Counted from the stretch's first letter, positions 51,989 to 60,948 are shown. The stretch is DNA of 64,000 nucleotides from Exiguobacterium acetylicum (GCF_019890935.1 NZ_CP082333.1:1390001-1454000), one strand, 5' to 3'. Translations and numbers: made by a program. Notes: generated by a model not told the origin, from the letters alone.

Positions 51989-52513
51989 ATGAACGCTATG
52001 GACGCAATCATAAAAAGAAAAAGCATACGTCATTTTACGACCGAGCAAATCAAAGAAGAAGAATTGAAGCAATTGATTCATGCAGCAAATGCAGCACCAA
52101 TCAGTGGAGGAGGGCTGTCGGATTCGGATTCAGCCCGGCATATCACAGTCATTCAAAATCCAGCATTACTGGATACCTTATCAACCGCTGTTTCGAGCAT
52201 AATACCCGTTCCGCAGCCGTTCTATGGAGCACCCACCTTGTTGATTGTCTCGGCACCGCAAAACAAATACCAAGCAGAGCAATTGGACGCAGCATTAGCA
52301 CTTCAAAACATGTCGATTGCTGCGACGAGTATAGGACTGAACTCCGTCACGATGAACGGTGTCATCTACGCCTTGAATGCGACAGCATCTCTACGACAAG
52401 ACCTTGATATCCCTGAAAATTATTCACCATTCATTGCCCTGGCGGTTGGATACACGGATGACCCATCTGTCAAAGAACGACATTTCCATGACGACAATGT
52501 GAGTTACCTTTAA
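51989..52513 (+). CDS. nitroreductase-family FMN enzyme
   Basis: 174-residue flavoprotein: MDAIIKRKSIRHFTTEQIKE (FMN-binding Arg/Ser), AANAAPISGG, GAPTLLIVSAPQN, ALQNMSIAATSIGLNSVTMN, FIALAVGYTDD. Reduces quinones, nitro compounds or similar electrophiles using NAD(P)H. AAAGGAGGC precedes the ATG. Divergent from an HxlR gene and followed by a tautomerase gene, a redox-stress module like the YodB/YodC type in Bacillus. Confidence 0.9.
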   Translation: MNAMDAIIKRKSIRHFTTEQIKEEELKQLIHAANAAPISGGGLSDSDSARHITVIQNPALLDTLSTAVSSIIPVPQPFYGAPTLLIVSAPQNKYQAEQLDAALALQNMSIAATSIGLNSVTMNGVIYALNATASLRQDLDIPENYSPFIALAVGYTDDPSVKERHFHDDNVSYL

Positions 52514-52547
52514 TTAATCAAATCTAACAAAAAAGGGGACGAAAAAT

Positions 52548-52745
52548 ATGCCACTCATTACAATCGAAATCGGACCGGTCACGAAAGAACAAAAAGCAGC
52601 GTTAGTCAAAGAACTTGTTACGAAAGCGAGTGAAATCACGAAAGCACCGGAGGAGAGCTTCTTGACCTTCATCAAGGAAAATCCATTCGATAATGTCGGA
52701 AACGGAACTCGATTACTTTCGGAAATCATGAACGAACGAAACTAA
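52548..52745 (+). CDS. 4-oxalocrotonate tautomerase-like protein
   Basis: 65-residue single-domain tautomerase: Met-Pro start (PLITIEIGPVTKEQKAALVK), so Pro1 becomes the catalytic base after Met removal, then the family helix KELVTKASEITKAPEES. Forms oligomers. AAAAAGGGGACG precedes the ATG, 34 bases after the nitroreductase gene, same operon. Confidence 0.88.
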   Translation: MPLITIEIGPVTKEQKAALVKELVTKASEITKAPEESFLTFIKENPFDNVGNGTRLLSEIMNERN

Positions 52746-52783
52746 ACACCGAATCATCCACGAGGATGCTTTTAGAGTGTATG

Positions 52784-52826
52784 AAAAGGACCGCGATTTC
52801 TTTCACTAAGAAATCGCGGTCCTTTT
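52784..52826. terminator. bidirectional terminator
   Basis: 19-bp perfect stem AAAAGGACCGCGATTTCTT / AAGAAATCGCGGTCCTTTT, loop 5 bases, between the convergent tautomerase and LysE genes. Confidence 0.9.
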
Positions 52827-52840
52827 AGCGGATATCTCGA

Positions 52841-53416
52841 TTAAAAGATCGTGATGGCTGAATACAAAATCAACGTACACATGATGACGCGAAACGCGAC
52901 ATCGTACTTTTGAAATAACGAACGAAACAGAGAGCCACTTCCTGCCCAAAGCAATAAGGCAATCCAACCGAGAATGATGGCATACGAAGTGTATTGAACG
53001 ATTTCTATAGTAGACGTGCTATGCGGCAGAATGAACGTCGATAAAGCAGTTAAGAAAAAGAGGATACTCTTGACGTTGATGAGTTGGAACAACAGACCGG
53101 ATAAAAATGTCGCTGGCACGGTATCGACCTGACTTGCTGTCTGTTTTGGGAAACCAATCTTATAGGCAAGGTAGACGAGGTATGCGGCACCGAGCCACTG
53201 AAGAATCGGTTCGATCATAGGTAAGGCCGCTTGTAATACTGTCGTCCCTAATGCGCTGATCAACCCGAGTATCATGAACCCCAGTAAGATTCCGGTATTA
53301 AATCGCCAAGCACCACGAAAACCGAAGTGGCTCGATTCATGCATGACTAACAGATTACTTGGTCCAGGTGTAATGGACGTAATGATGACATAAGATAAAA
53401 GAGCAACAATATTCAT
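52841..53416 (-). CDS. LysE/RhtB-family amino acid exporter
   Basis: 191-residue permease with about six membrane helices. The N-terminal TSITPGPSNLLVMHESSHFG is the family's TPGP(N/S)N motif. It exports an amino acid or similar small molecule; substrate unknown. ATG at 53416 follows AAAGGAG. The adjacent divergent LysR regulator is the usual partner, but the two genes leave no promoter space between them. Confidence 0.9.
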   Translation of the reverse strand: MNIVALLSYVIITSITPGPSNLLVMHESSHFGFRGAWRFNTGILLGFMILGLISALGTTVLQAALPMIEPILQWLGAAYLVYLAYKIGFPKQTASQVDTVPATFLSGLLFQLINVKSILFFLTALSTFILPHSTSTIEIVQYTSYAIILGWIALLLWAGSGSLFRSLFQKYDVAFRVIMCTLILYSAITIF

Positions 53417-53432
53417 AAGAAAACTCCTTTTC

Positions 53433-54287
53433 TTGAAGATCATTGAGACAGGGAGTTATACGGCAGCTGCGAGTGAACTTGGCTACACGCAATCGACAAT
53501 CACGTCCCATATGCAATTGCTCGAGCAAGAAGTAGGCGGTGCTTTGTTTTTCTATGCCAATCGTACACTTCAGCTTACACCTTTAGGTCAGGAAATCATC
53601 CCGTTAGCTGAAGACTTACTAGCGACACATGAGAAAATTAAGTCGATTCAACAACAGGATTCCTTTGAAGGCGTCTTGAAAATCGCTGCGCCAGAGTCAC
53701 TGACGATCTCTCGTCTTGGTTCCGTCTTACAGACGTTCATGACAGCATATCCGAATATCAACATCATCTTATCGAATGGAACTTGTAAGGAAAATCAAGA
53801 CGAACTCTTACATGGACGGGTCGATGTCGCCTTGATGCTGTATCCAATGTTTTCCGCTGAACGTTGTACGCATGATGTTTTGACAGAAGAGAAGATCGTC
53901 ATCATTGGTCATCCGACGATGCCGGATCATTTTGACGCGATTCGATCTTCCGCGGACACATACGTCTATCTGACGAATGAAGACGGATGCAGTTACCGAA
54001 TGATGTTTGAGGCGTGCGTCAGCAACCAAGACATCTCGTTTCAGACACAGGAATTGTGGAGTATCGGGGCAATCAAGAAGATGGTGATGAACGGTCTGGG
54101 TTTTGCTGTGTTACCGTATGTGACGGTAGCAGATGAAGTGGAAGCAGGTGCGATAAAAATCATTCAACATGATGAGACGTTTGAACCGATGTATGCCCAT
54201 CTGCTTACGAAACAGTCGAAGTGGGGCTCACCCGTGACACGCGCGTTTCAGGAAATCGTCCTCGACCAATTCATGAAGTCAAAATGA
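53433..54287 (+). CDS. LysR-family regulator, N-terminus apparently truncated
   Basis: 284 residues from TTG at 53433. Helix-turn-helix: GSYTAAASELGYTQSTITSH, followed by LEQEVGGALFF and a substrate-binding domain. LysR proteins normally start about 10 residues earlier (M-x-L-x-x-F-x-x-I-x-E-x-GS). Here the frame is open back only to 53394 (RKLLFLKIIETGS), with no ATG/GTG/TTG start and no ribosome site, and it runs into the LysE start codon at 53414-53416. A deletion in the divergent promoter region is the simplest reading. Could still be made from the TTG. Confidence 0.75.
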   Translation: MKIIETGSYTAAASELGYTQSTITSHMQLLEQEVGGALFFYANRTLQLTPLGQEIIPLAEDLLATHEKIKSIQQQDSFEGVLKIAAPESLTISRLGSVLQTFMTAYPNINIILSNGTCKENQDELLHGRVDVALMLYPMFSAERCTHDVLTEEKIVIIGHPTMPDHFDAIRSSADTYVYLTNEDGCSYRMMFEACVSNQDISFQTQELWSIGAIKKMVMNGLGFAVLPYVTVADEVEAGAIKIIQHDETFEPMYAHLLTKQSKWGSPVTRAFQEIVLDQFMKSK

Positions 54288-54530
54288 ATCGAGTATCTCG
54301 ACCCAAACTTGATAATAGATTTCTTCATCGAGGTGAACCGTTGCCGACCGTACACGATAGTCTGGGTTTTCCGCTAAATAAAAAGCAAGAATCGTCGCGA
54401 CTTTAAAGTCAGGGGTGCAATATCCGGTGATTGAACGACCATGAATCTCATTCGTGATCGAGTCCGCCCAAACTTCGGCTTCACGAAATGTCTCGAACTG
54501 AATCATCTCTTCCTTCCAACGAATCGCCAT
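54279..54530 (-). CDS. small hypothetical protein
   Basis: 83-residue soluble protein, MAIRWKEEMIQFETFREAEV onward, with GYCTPDFKVATILAFYLAEN and YQVWVEILDSF. ATG at 54530 follows GAGGAGG at a proper distance; an ATG six bases earlier is too close. Its stop overlaps the end of the convergent LysR gene by 9 bases. Family unknown. Confidence 0.65.
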   Translation of the reverse strand: MAIRWKEEMIQFETFREAEVWADSITNEIHGRSITGYCTPDFKVATILAFYLAENPDYRVRSATVHLDEEIYYQVWVEILDSF

Positions 54531-54606
54531 CTGCATGTCCTCCTCTACTGTAGTTAATGTTAGTATATGGAAGAAATAGTGTGTTACTCAAGGGGGAACG
54601 TCAGAC

Positions 54607-55881
54607 ATGAGTCGTTTTGGAATACATCAGGAAGTAATCAATCCGCCGCTCGGTGCCGCCTTCATCGGTTATCACCGAGAAGAAGGTGTCGCGAGCATAC
54701 ACGATCCGCTATATGTCACAGCGAGCATCTTTGAGAGCGAGCAGACGACATCGGTTTTCGTCAGCATCGATAACATCGGGTTGCTCGTCGCAGATACCAA
54801 TATCATCCGTGAAGGCATCGCGGACCGGCTAGACGTGTCGAAGGAACAGGTCACGGTCGTCTACACGCATACGCATTCGGGACCAGCGACAGCGGGAACT
54901 GAACCGTTGACCGTCGCCTATAAAACGATCTTGACGCAACAAGTGATCGTTTCTGCCGTCAAAGCAAGCGAAGCGATGCAACCGGTCGAGATGGGTTGGG
55001 GTGTGACGTCCGGAAAACTCGGCGTCAACCGACGAGAGAAAAGGAATGGTCACGCGGTGATGGGGACGGATCCGCTTGGGATGACGGATGACCGAATCGG
55101 CACACTGTTGGTTCGCCGTGCCGATGATGCGAGTCTCGTCGGAGCCTTCGTTTTCTGTACAGCGCATCCGAACGTCTTGAAATCAGACAGTATCGTCTTA
55201 TCCGGTGATTACCCGGGCGTCGCTCGAACGATCCTCGAACAGGCACTCGGTTGTCCAGTCGTGATCATCCAAGGGGCGACGGGAAACGTCAATGCGAAAT
55301 ATCGCGGTGACCTAGCAAGTCTACAGAAGATGGCGTTTGCTTTAAGTGGATACGTCTTGACGACGATTCCAGACGTATCGTTTCAACCGTTAACGCAACA
55401 CCGGATTCAGTCTGTGATTTATCCGATGCGCTTAACCAAAGTACCGGTTGCGGACGTATTGCAAGACATGGCGACTTACGCTGAACAGACATGGGGCGTC
55501 AGCGCAGCACGCTGGTTGGCGTACGTTCAAGAGCAATCGGGAACAAGACTCACCATCCCTGTCGAAGTTCAATTGTTTGAACTAAATGAGGGTTCGTTCT
55601 CAGGCATCCCGATGGAGCCGTTCTGTGAGACAGCGCTACAGATTCAACAGATGCGTCAAACGGAACTCGCATTCTTCGGAGGATATACGAACGGTTACAT
55701 CGGTTACTTGCCGACTGCGGAAGAACACCCGTATGGTGGGTACGAGGTGGCAATCAATCCCGTCGTCTACGGTCCTGTGACGGGTCTATGGATGCCACCT
55801 GTACCGGAAACGGCAAACGGCATCGTGAGTCACATCCGACAACTCTATGAAACGAACAACAACCCGGCTTCTCTCGTCTGA
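54607..55881 (+). CDS. neutral/alkaline ceramidase-like protein
   Basis: 424-residue protein resembling the N-terminal domain of neutral/alkaline ceramidases: GIHQEVINPPLGAAFIGYHR, ASIFES, VVYTHTHSGPATAG (zinc-ligand His region), FCTAHPNVLKSDSIVLSGDY, VVIIQGATGNVN, FGGYTNGYIGYLPTAEEHPY. No signal peptide is visible, and the C-terminal ceramidase domain is missing, as in many bacterial members of unknown substrate. A hydrolase acting on an amide is inferred. AAGGGGGAACG precedes the ATG. Confidence 0.8.
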   Translation: MSRFGIHQEVINPPLGAAFIGYHREEGVASIHDPLYVTASIFESEQTTSVFVSIDNIGLLVADTNIIREGIADRLDVSKEQVTVVYTHTHSGPATAGTEPLTVAYKTILTQQVIVSAVKASEAMQPVEMGWGVTSGKLGVNRREKRNGHAVMGTDPLGMTDDRIGTLLVRRADDASLVGAFVFCTAHPNVLKSDSIVLSGDYPGVARTILEQALGCPVVIIQGATGNVNAKYRGDLASLQKMAFALSGYVLTTIPDVSFQPLTQHRIQSVIYPMRLTKVPVADVLQDMATYAEQTWGVSAARWLAYVQEQSGTRLTIPVEVQLFELNEGSFSGIPMEPFCETALQIQQMRQTELAFFGGYTNGYIGYLPTAEEHPYGGYEVAINPVVYGPVTGLWMPPVPETANGIVSHIRQLYETNNNPASLV

Positions 55882-55896
55882 GAGACCGGGTTGTTA
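55857..55896. terminator. terminator
   Basis: AACAACCCGG pairs with CCGGGTTGTT, with an inner CTCTC/GAGAG stem; overlaps the last codons of the ceramidase-like gene and lies at the end of the convergent 55900 gene. Confidence 0.75.
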
Positions 55897-55899
55897 TGA

Positions 55900-56004
55900 T
55901 TACGATTTGATTTTTCTGATGATCCAGAATAAAGCGAAAGCGATTCCGCATGTTAGGAAGATGAATAAAAAGAGCAGAATGAGTAAGTTAGACATTTGTA
56001 ACAT
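55900..56004 (-). CDS. 34-residue membrane peptide
   Basis: GGAGG followed by six bases and ATG at 56004 opens MLQMSNLLILLFLFIFLTCG, then IAFALFWIIRKIKS and TAA at 55900-55902. One hydrophobic helix with a basic cytoplasmic tail. The excellent ribosome site, clean length and terminator directly after make it a likely real small gene. Function unknown. Confidence 0.65.
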   Translation of the reverse strand: MLQMSNLLILLFLFIFLTCGIAFALFWIIRKIKS

Positions 56005-56141
56005 CAAAAACCTCCGTGAATAGGTATAACATTATTTTCGAACGAGTCGAATGATATTAGGGTAACATACCATTTATGGAAAAAACGGCTTACAAAAACG
56101 GTTTTGCAGATTTTTCTAAAAAATGGGTATGTTCGAAAGAC

Positions 56142-57776
56142 CTATGAGCGATTTAGATGGAACTCTGACCGAACCGTTTGAAGTGCATGCTGATAGAGTT
56201 CCGTTAACGAACAGTCGAGATGACGACGCACCAATCGCTCCATCATCAAGGTGCCACCGTCGCGTAATAGCGCAGGTAATACCGATTCCGTCACTGACTT
56301 GGAATCGATCGACTGGATGCCAAGGGCGAGGAGATATCCGAACGTATACGGAAAATTATAGAATGGTAAATCGGTCACGTAATAATGCGGAGTCCATATC
56401 CAGGCGCTACGCGGATGGTGCAACTGGAGTCCACCGAATACTTCATCATAGGTATTCACCATCAAAAGAGAGAAATCGATGTCCTGTTGTTTTTGGTGCG
56501 CCTCATATAGCTGCTGCTCAAATAAATAACGGACATCAAGAATCAAAACGTTCATCATGCTGCGGCGAATCCGTTGGTTGCGAACATCTTCTTGCAAAGC
56601 AGCGTCCCCAATCTGATCGAGATGATCAAGGACAAGTAACTCGGCGAACGTCGATGCTGTCTCAGCGATTGACATCGGATAACTACGCAAGAGGGATGGA
56701 GCACCGTGCAACACTTGATTGTGATAGGCGTGTCCTAGTTCATGGGCGAGCGCAAGTAACGAAACGAGACTCTCGTCATAGGCGATCAAGATGCGAGATG
56801 CTTTGGAAGTTGGAAACGAAGCGCAAAAGGAAACACCATGTTCTTGATCTGGAATGACTTGGATCCATTGTTTCTCGAAGCACGATGTCGCGAATGAAGC
56901 CATCTCGATACTCGTAGAAGCAAAACTATCGATGATAAGACGACAAGCGGTTTCCCATGAAAACCGTTCTGTACTCTTTTGATGCCACACATCATAACTG
57001 TTCCAGGATGTCGCTTGCGTCAGCTGTTGCATGGCAGAGTGAAGTGACTGACGTTCTTGTCGTACAGTCGTCCACATTTCTTGTAAATCCTCGACCTGTA
57101 GATGATTCGCTGTTGCTGCGACATGCAGCAATCCCTCCGTCGTCGGTGCGAGCTGTTGAAATCGGATCGAAGCGATTTCACGATAGAGTTTTTCGAATTC
57201 ATCTTGCTGAAGTCGACATGCTTCCTCCAATCCGTCAAATCCAGCTCGACGAATCACCGGATCAGCATGACTTCTCAATTGAATTGCCTCTGATAGCGAC
57301 AGTGGTTCCTCGCGTTCTTCAATATGTACTTTTAATCGTTGTGTTGCAGCTGCGTATCGTTGTCGCAGTGGTAAAAGATCTGCGACAACTTCAAGCGGTG
57401 GTATGTTTCGCCAAAAGTGAAACAGTTCGCTTAAAGAAGCATCTGTCACATCAAGTAGGATCTTGTCGAAGACATCGATGGAAGCTTCGTGTAAGTAGCG
57501 GTGAAACGCATCTTTAGCTTTCATAAAACGTTTTTTATAGTCATGAAGTTTCTGTAAGGGCCATTCTACCGAAGGAGAATCGACACATGTGATGTACGAA
57601 TCGAGTTCAGAGCAGAGAGCGAGTCCATCTCCTACTAATGTACAGCGAAGAAGCGGATATTGATGAAGTTCAAATGTATCAAGTCGATACAGCATTTCGT
57701 CCATCTGTTCGAACTCATCGTTAAATCCATTTGAAGGGGTGACAGGCGTTAAATCCCAAGTGAGGGGAAGTGACAT
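56142..57776 (-). CDS. pepF: M3-family oligoendopeptidase (PepF-like)
   Basis: 544-residue cytoplasmic zinc peptidase. LALAHELGHAYHNQVLHGAP (HELGH near residue 340) is the M3 zinc site, with the third ligand Glu in SIAETASTFAEL about 25 residues on. YYVTDLPFYNFPYTFGYLLA follows, as in PepF-type enzymes that cut short peptides. Start choice: ATG at 57776 with AAAGGA 12 bases upstream; a TTG at 57782 is also possible. A long reading frame on the opposite strand here is a codon-bias shadow. Confidence 0.88.
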   Translation of the reverse strand: MSLPLTWDLTPVTPSNGFNDEFEQMDEMLYRLDTFELHQYPLLRCTLVGDGLALCSELDSYITCVDSPSVEWPLQKLHDYKKRFMKAKDAFHRYLHEASIDVFDKILLDVTDASLSELFHFWRNIPPLEVVADLLPLRQRYAAATQRLKVHIEEREEPLSLSEAIQLRSHADPVIRRAGFDGLEEACRLQQDEFEKLYREIASIRFQQLAPTTEGLLHVAATANHLQVEDLQEMWTTVRQERQSLHSAMQQLTQATSWNSYDVWHQKSTERFSWETACRLIIDSFASTSIEMASFATSCFEKQWIQVIPDQEHGVSFCASFPTSKASRILIAYDESLVSLLALAHELGHAYHNQVLHGAPSLLRSYPMSIAETASTFAELLVLDHLDQIGDAALQEDVRNQRIRRSMMNVLILDVRYLFEQQLYEAHQKQQDIDFSLLMVNTYDEVFGGLQLHHPRSAWIWTPHYYVTDLPFYNFPYTFGYLLALGIQSIDSKSVTESVLPALLRDGGTLMMERLVRRHLDCSLTELYQHALQTVRSEFHLNRS

Positions 57777-57917
57777 GTGCAATGCATTCCTTTCTAAACA
57801 AATTGACGTATCCAAATCAGTTTTTTTCCTTATAATGGTAGTATAACCTAGTGCTGAAAAGTATGAAAACGAATCCTACAAAGCATGAATAACCAGTGAT
57901 GAGTGAGGTAGAGGCGA

Positions 57918-58145
57918 ATGAAGAAACTGATCGGAACAATCGTGACGGTGTATCTCCTGTTGAGTGTACCCTCGCTGTTAGGAATCGGACGCGTCATTGA
58001 TTGGGTACCTGAAGCAACAATATTGTAGATCATTCATATGACGGTCGTGGAAGCTTTAACAGAGGACTTCTTCCTGAAAAGTATGATCTCAATCACGATT
58101 AGTCTCTTTATCCGAACCTTTTTAATCAAGCGAACATACACATGA
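57918..58145 (+). pseudogene. small membrane protein gene interrupted by an amber codon
   Basis: GAGGCGA precedes ATG at 57918: MKKLIGTIVTVYLLLSVPSL, then LGIGRVIDWVPEATIL, TAG (58026-58028). The same frame continues without shift IIHMTVVEALTEDFFLKSMI, then SITISLFIRTFLIKRTYT, stop 58143-58145. The two halves together form a 75-codon, two-helix membrane protein; separately they are 36 and 35 codons. One nonsense substitution would explain it. Two real small proteins is the alternative. Confidence 0.5.
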
Positions 58146-58290
58146 TGCCATCATCTTTACCTTGTCACATGGCGTTATTCGTTCGTATACTTAGTTCAAC
58201 TACATATCAATTGGTTTTCTAGGGTTCCGTAGCTATCAGCTGGACTGGTCCGAGAGAAAACGTATGATTTTCGAATCATATACACGGAAG

Positions 58291-58337
58291 GAGAAAAGCC
58301 TGGGAGATGTCTTCACGACGTCCCTCGGGCTTTTCTC
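58291..58337. terminator. terminator ahead of the hydrolase gene
   Basis: GAGAAAAGCCTGGGAGA pairs with TCCCTCGGGCTTTTCTC with one mismatch, loop of 13 bases. Ends transcription from the broken gene and lies 20 bases before the next start codon. Confidence 0.75.
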
Positions 58338-58357
58338 ATGAAGAGGAGGAATAAAAC

Positions 58358-59179
58358 ATGAAAGTTTATGAACAAGGAGCAGTAACCATTTACCAGAGCG
58401 CACTTTGGAAAACGACGAGCACGATCTACGAGGGTGAACAATTCATTCTGCTTGTCGATCCGACATGGTTGCCACAAGAGGTCGAGGAGATTCGAAGCCA
58501 TGTCGAGCGAATCCGCCGAGAACGGCCATTGTATCTTTTATTCACTCACGGCGACTTTGATCATATCATCGGCTACGGTGCTTTTCCGGATGCTCAGGTC
58601 ATTGGAAGTGAGAAGATGCAGCATCATCCGAAAAAAGACTATAAGTTAGGGTTGATTGCTGACTTCGATCGCGAATATTATATCGATCGCTCGTATCCGA
58701 TCACGTTTCCGACGATTGATCATGTCATTTCAAGGAATGGTCAACAGTTGATGATCGGAGAGACGACATTAACGTTCTACTTGGCGCCTGGGCACACCCC
58801 AGACGGGCTCTTTACTGTCATTGAACCAGCAGGTGTCTGGATTACAGGTGATTATCTATCGGATTTTGAACTACCCTATTTATTTGATAGTGCCAAAGCG
58901 TATCTGAAGACACTGGACCAAGCAGAGGAAATCGTTGATCGTCATGGCATCACTTTACTGATTCCCGGTCATGGTGCCTGGACGACGAATCTGAATGAGA
59001 TGAGAGAACGGACACAGCAAGGGCGCGCTTATCTAACGCGATTAATCGAAGCCGTACGGATCGACGATGCCTTGATGATGGAGCAAATCGGGCAAGAAAT
59101 GGACTATCCGTCATCCTTTACAAGAGAATGTCATCAAGAAAATATCGCAATCATTAAGAAGGAACTAGCATTCCTGTAA
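58358..59179 (+). CDS. metallo-beta-lactamase-fold hydrolase
   Basis: 273-residue soluble metal-dependent hydrolase. Metal motifs in order: THGDFDHIIGYGAF (HxxxDH), APGHTPDGLF, ITGDYLSDFEL, IPGHGAW. The canonical first motif is HxHxDH; here the second His is replaced by Asp or shifted (HGDFDH), as in some glyoxalase-II-like subgroups. AAGAGGAGG precedes the ATG. Substrate unknown. Confidence 0.88.
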   Translation: MKVYEQGAVTIYQSALWKTTSTIYEGEQFILLVDPTWLPQEVEEIRSHVERIRRERPLYLLFTHGDFDHIIGYGAFPDAQVIGSEKMQHHPKKDYKLGLIADFDREYYIDRSYPITFPTIDHVISRNGQQLMIGETTLTFYLAPGHTPDGLFTVIEPAGVWITGDYLSDFELPYLFDSAKAYLKTLDQAEEIVDRHGITLLIPGHGAWTTNLNEMRERTQQGRAYLTRLIEAVRIDDALMMEQIGQEMDYPSSFTRECHQENIAIIKKELAFL

Positions 59180-59266
59180 GATAGGGGGAAATTTCCATTG
59201 AAATGTGAAACTTTTAAAAAATGATTACGTTTATTAGGTATAATTGGTCTACTAAAAGGAGAAGGT

Positions 59267-59749
59267 ATGATGAGAACGGGAACGGGGACAATTGCTCTAG
59301 TGAGCGGCATGTTGATACTCGGAGGTTGCGGAACAGCGGCAACACAAACCGATGTATTTGATCAACAAGGTACATATTTAGGAGATAACAGTAACGTACG
59401 AGACATCGTCCAACAGCTACCTCATGGCGATCAGTTAAAGAAAATGGAACTGTCGACGAAGGATAAACCGTATCAACTCACGTTACGTTATGCTGGATAC
59501 GAAGAAGGACAGGTCGAACAAAAAAGTAATCGTACGGCAATCTACAATGCAACAGCACTGTTCACATTGATTCCGAATGTCGACCACGTCAACATGACGA
59601 TCGAGGATGCTTCGTATCACTTTACGAAACAACAGCTGCGCGATTGGTATGGAAAAGACTTTACGGCGTACGATAATGAGAAAACACTTAAGGCGTTCAC
59701 GAAGCCTTTTATCGAAGATTCAAAGAAAGTAAACGACTTATTGAACTAA
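59267..59749 (+). CDS. DUF4825-domain lipoprotein
   Basis: 160-residue lipoprotein (lipobox LGGC, Cys21). The mature part matches DUF4825: GTYLGDNSNVRDIVQQLP, KMELSTKDKPYQLTLRY, TALFTLIPNVDHVNMTI, YHFTKQQLRDWYGKDF. DUF4825 also occurs in MecR1-like and other envelope-stress proteins; role unknown. AAGGAGAAGG precedes paired ATGs (59267, 59270). Confidence 0.85.
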   Translation: MMRTGTGTIALVSGMLILGGCGTAATQTDVFDQQGTYLGDNSNVRDIVQQLPHGDQLKKMELSTKDKPYQLTLRYAGYEEGQVEQKSNRTAIYNATALFTLIPNVDHVNMTIEDASYHFTKQQLRDWYGKDFTAYDNEKTLKAFTKPFIEDSKKVNDLLN

Positions 59750-59758
59750 ACCGACTGG

Positions 59759-59787
59759 GCACGCTCTTAAACAGGAGCGTGCTTTTT
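59759..59787 (+). terminator. rho-independent terminator
   Basis: GCACGCTC pairs with GAGCGTGC, 8-base loop, then TTTTT. Confidence 0.88.
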
Positions 59788-59882
59788 GTTGATTCATTCC
59801 CATAAGTTGTAAAAAGTACTTTGCATTACAGAGTAATTCAGTTTATCGTTAAGGTGCTGATACATCCAGAATAAGGAAGGGG

Positions 59883-60239
59883 TTGGACGGGATCGAGATT
59901 GATAAAGAGTTATTAAAGGGGCATGTCGACACGATCATCTTGTCGTTGCTGAACGAACAAGACCGATACGGGTATGAAATTGCGAAGACGATCCGGCAAA
60001 CGTCAGACGAGCAGTTCGAACTGAAAGAGGCGACACTCTATTTGTCACTCAAGCGACTCGAGAAAAAAGGGTTCGTCACATCCTATTGGAGTGACGAAGC
60101 AGCGGGCGGCGGACGGCGTAAATATTATACGCTGACGCCTGAAGGAAAAATCCTTCTTGCGAAAAAGCGACGCGAATGGCGTTTTCTGAAGCAACTACTC
60201 CCGAAGTTTCTTGAAGAGGGAGACGGTGCGCTTGAATAA
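59883..60239 (+). CDS. PadR-family transcriptional regulator
   Basis: 118-residue winged helix regulator: LKGHVDTIILSLLNEQDRYG, ATLYLSLKRLEKKGFVTSYW, GGGRRKYYTLTPEGK. PadR proteins often repress the ABC exporter operon they belong to. The start is unclear: TTG at 59883 sits directly on the GGAAGGGG site, and the next methionine-like codon is far inside. It overlaps the next gene by 8 bases. Confidence 0.9.
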   Translation: MDGIEIDKELLKGHVDTIILSLLNEQDRYGYEIAKTIRQTSDEQFELKEATLYLSLKRLEKKGFVTSYWSDEAAGGGRRKYYTLTPEGKILLAKKRREWRFLKQLLPKFLEEGDGALE

Positions 60240-60948
60240 ACTCGATCATTTCGTCCGTGACTTGTATCAAGATGCGGATGTGACGGATCCGGAAATCATC
60301 GACGTCATGGAAGAGGCGCGAAGCCATCTCGAACAATCGATGCGAGACTTGATGATTCAAGGTTACTCAGAAGAAGAAGCGACGAAGCTTGCCATGTATC
60401 GCTACGGTAGCAAGGAACATGTCGATCAGCTCTTGACGTGGGTCTATCGAAAAGAGCGGACGTTCGCTTCGTGGTTGCTCCGCATCGGAATCAGCATCGC
60501 CGCTGCGACGATATTGTTCTTTATCGGCACGATGATATTGAGCCAGCATCAGTCGCTCGCCTATGCGGATGCCTTTTATGGCAATGAACGCTCAATCGAA
60601 GCGTATGAACGTCTTCTAGAAGATCATCTGTTGCTGGTATCGATTTCCGGACAAGACGCGGCGTCATCACGTGATTTCACCATTCATAAATCGATATGGT
60701 TACCGGAGTTGTTCATTTCACACGGCATGTATCTGATTGACGAACAGCACCTGACGACGACAGAAAGCTTTGACGTCACGAAATTCGGTGCCGTGCTCGC
60801 GCTGATCGGCATGACGATCTATCTCGTGACATCGGTCATTTGGAGCATCATCAAGCTCCATCATGCAGGACGATTGCATCTATTAAGTATCGTCTCAGTC
60901 GTATTCTTTAACGTCCTGGGTTATTGGTTTTGGGCATTACGAAAATAG
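60232..60948 (+). CDS. HAAS-like signalling domain membrane protein
   Basis: 238-residue protein. Residues 1-75 (LDHFVRDLYQDADVTDPEII, SHLEQSMRDLMIQGYSEEEA, YRYGSKEHVDQLL) resemble the HAAS/permease-prefix helical domain typically fused to or paired with PadR-controlled ABC permeases. Three membrane helices follow (about 82-102, 183-204 and 215-235). The TTG at 60232 follows GAGGGAG inside the end of the PadR gene. Probably senses a signal and acts with PadR (inference). Confidence 0.75.
   Translation: MNKLDHFVRDLYQDADVTDPEIIDVMEEARSHLEQSMRDLMIQGYSEEEATKLAMYRYGSKEHVDQLLTWVYRKERTFASWLLRIGISIAAATILFFIGTMILSQHQSLAYADAFYGNERSIEAYERLLEDHLLLVSISGQDAASSRDFTIHKSIWLPELFISHGMYLIDEQHLTTTESFDVTKFGAVLALIGMTIYLVTSVIWSIIKLHHAGRLHLLSIVSVVFFNVLGYWFWALRK

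Larger units (their letters stand above)
57816..58357. other. 540-base region with a broken small gene and hairpins
   Basis: Contains the amber-interrupted frame 57918-58145, a perfect dyad ATGATT-TTCG-AATCAT at 58264-58279, and a terminator at 58291-58337. Positions 58146-58263 show nothing I can assign. Confidence 0.5.

Noticed and set aside
56123-56857. 244-codon frame antisense to the M3 peptidase
   Set aside because: Arg/Ser-rich, no domain, lies entirely opposite a well-recognised enzyme; typical codon-bias shadow.
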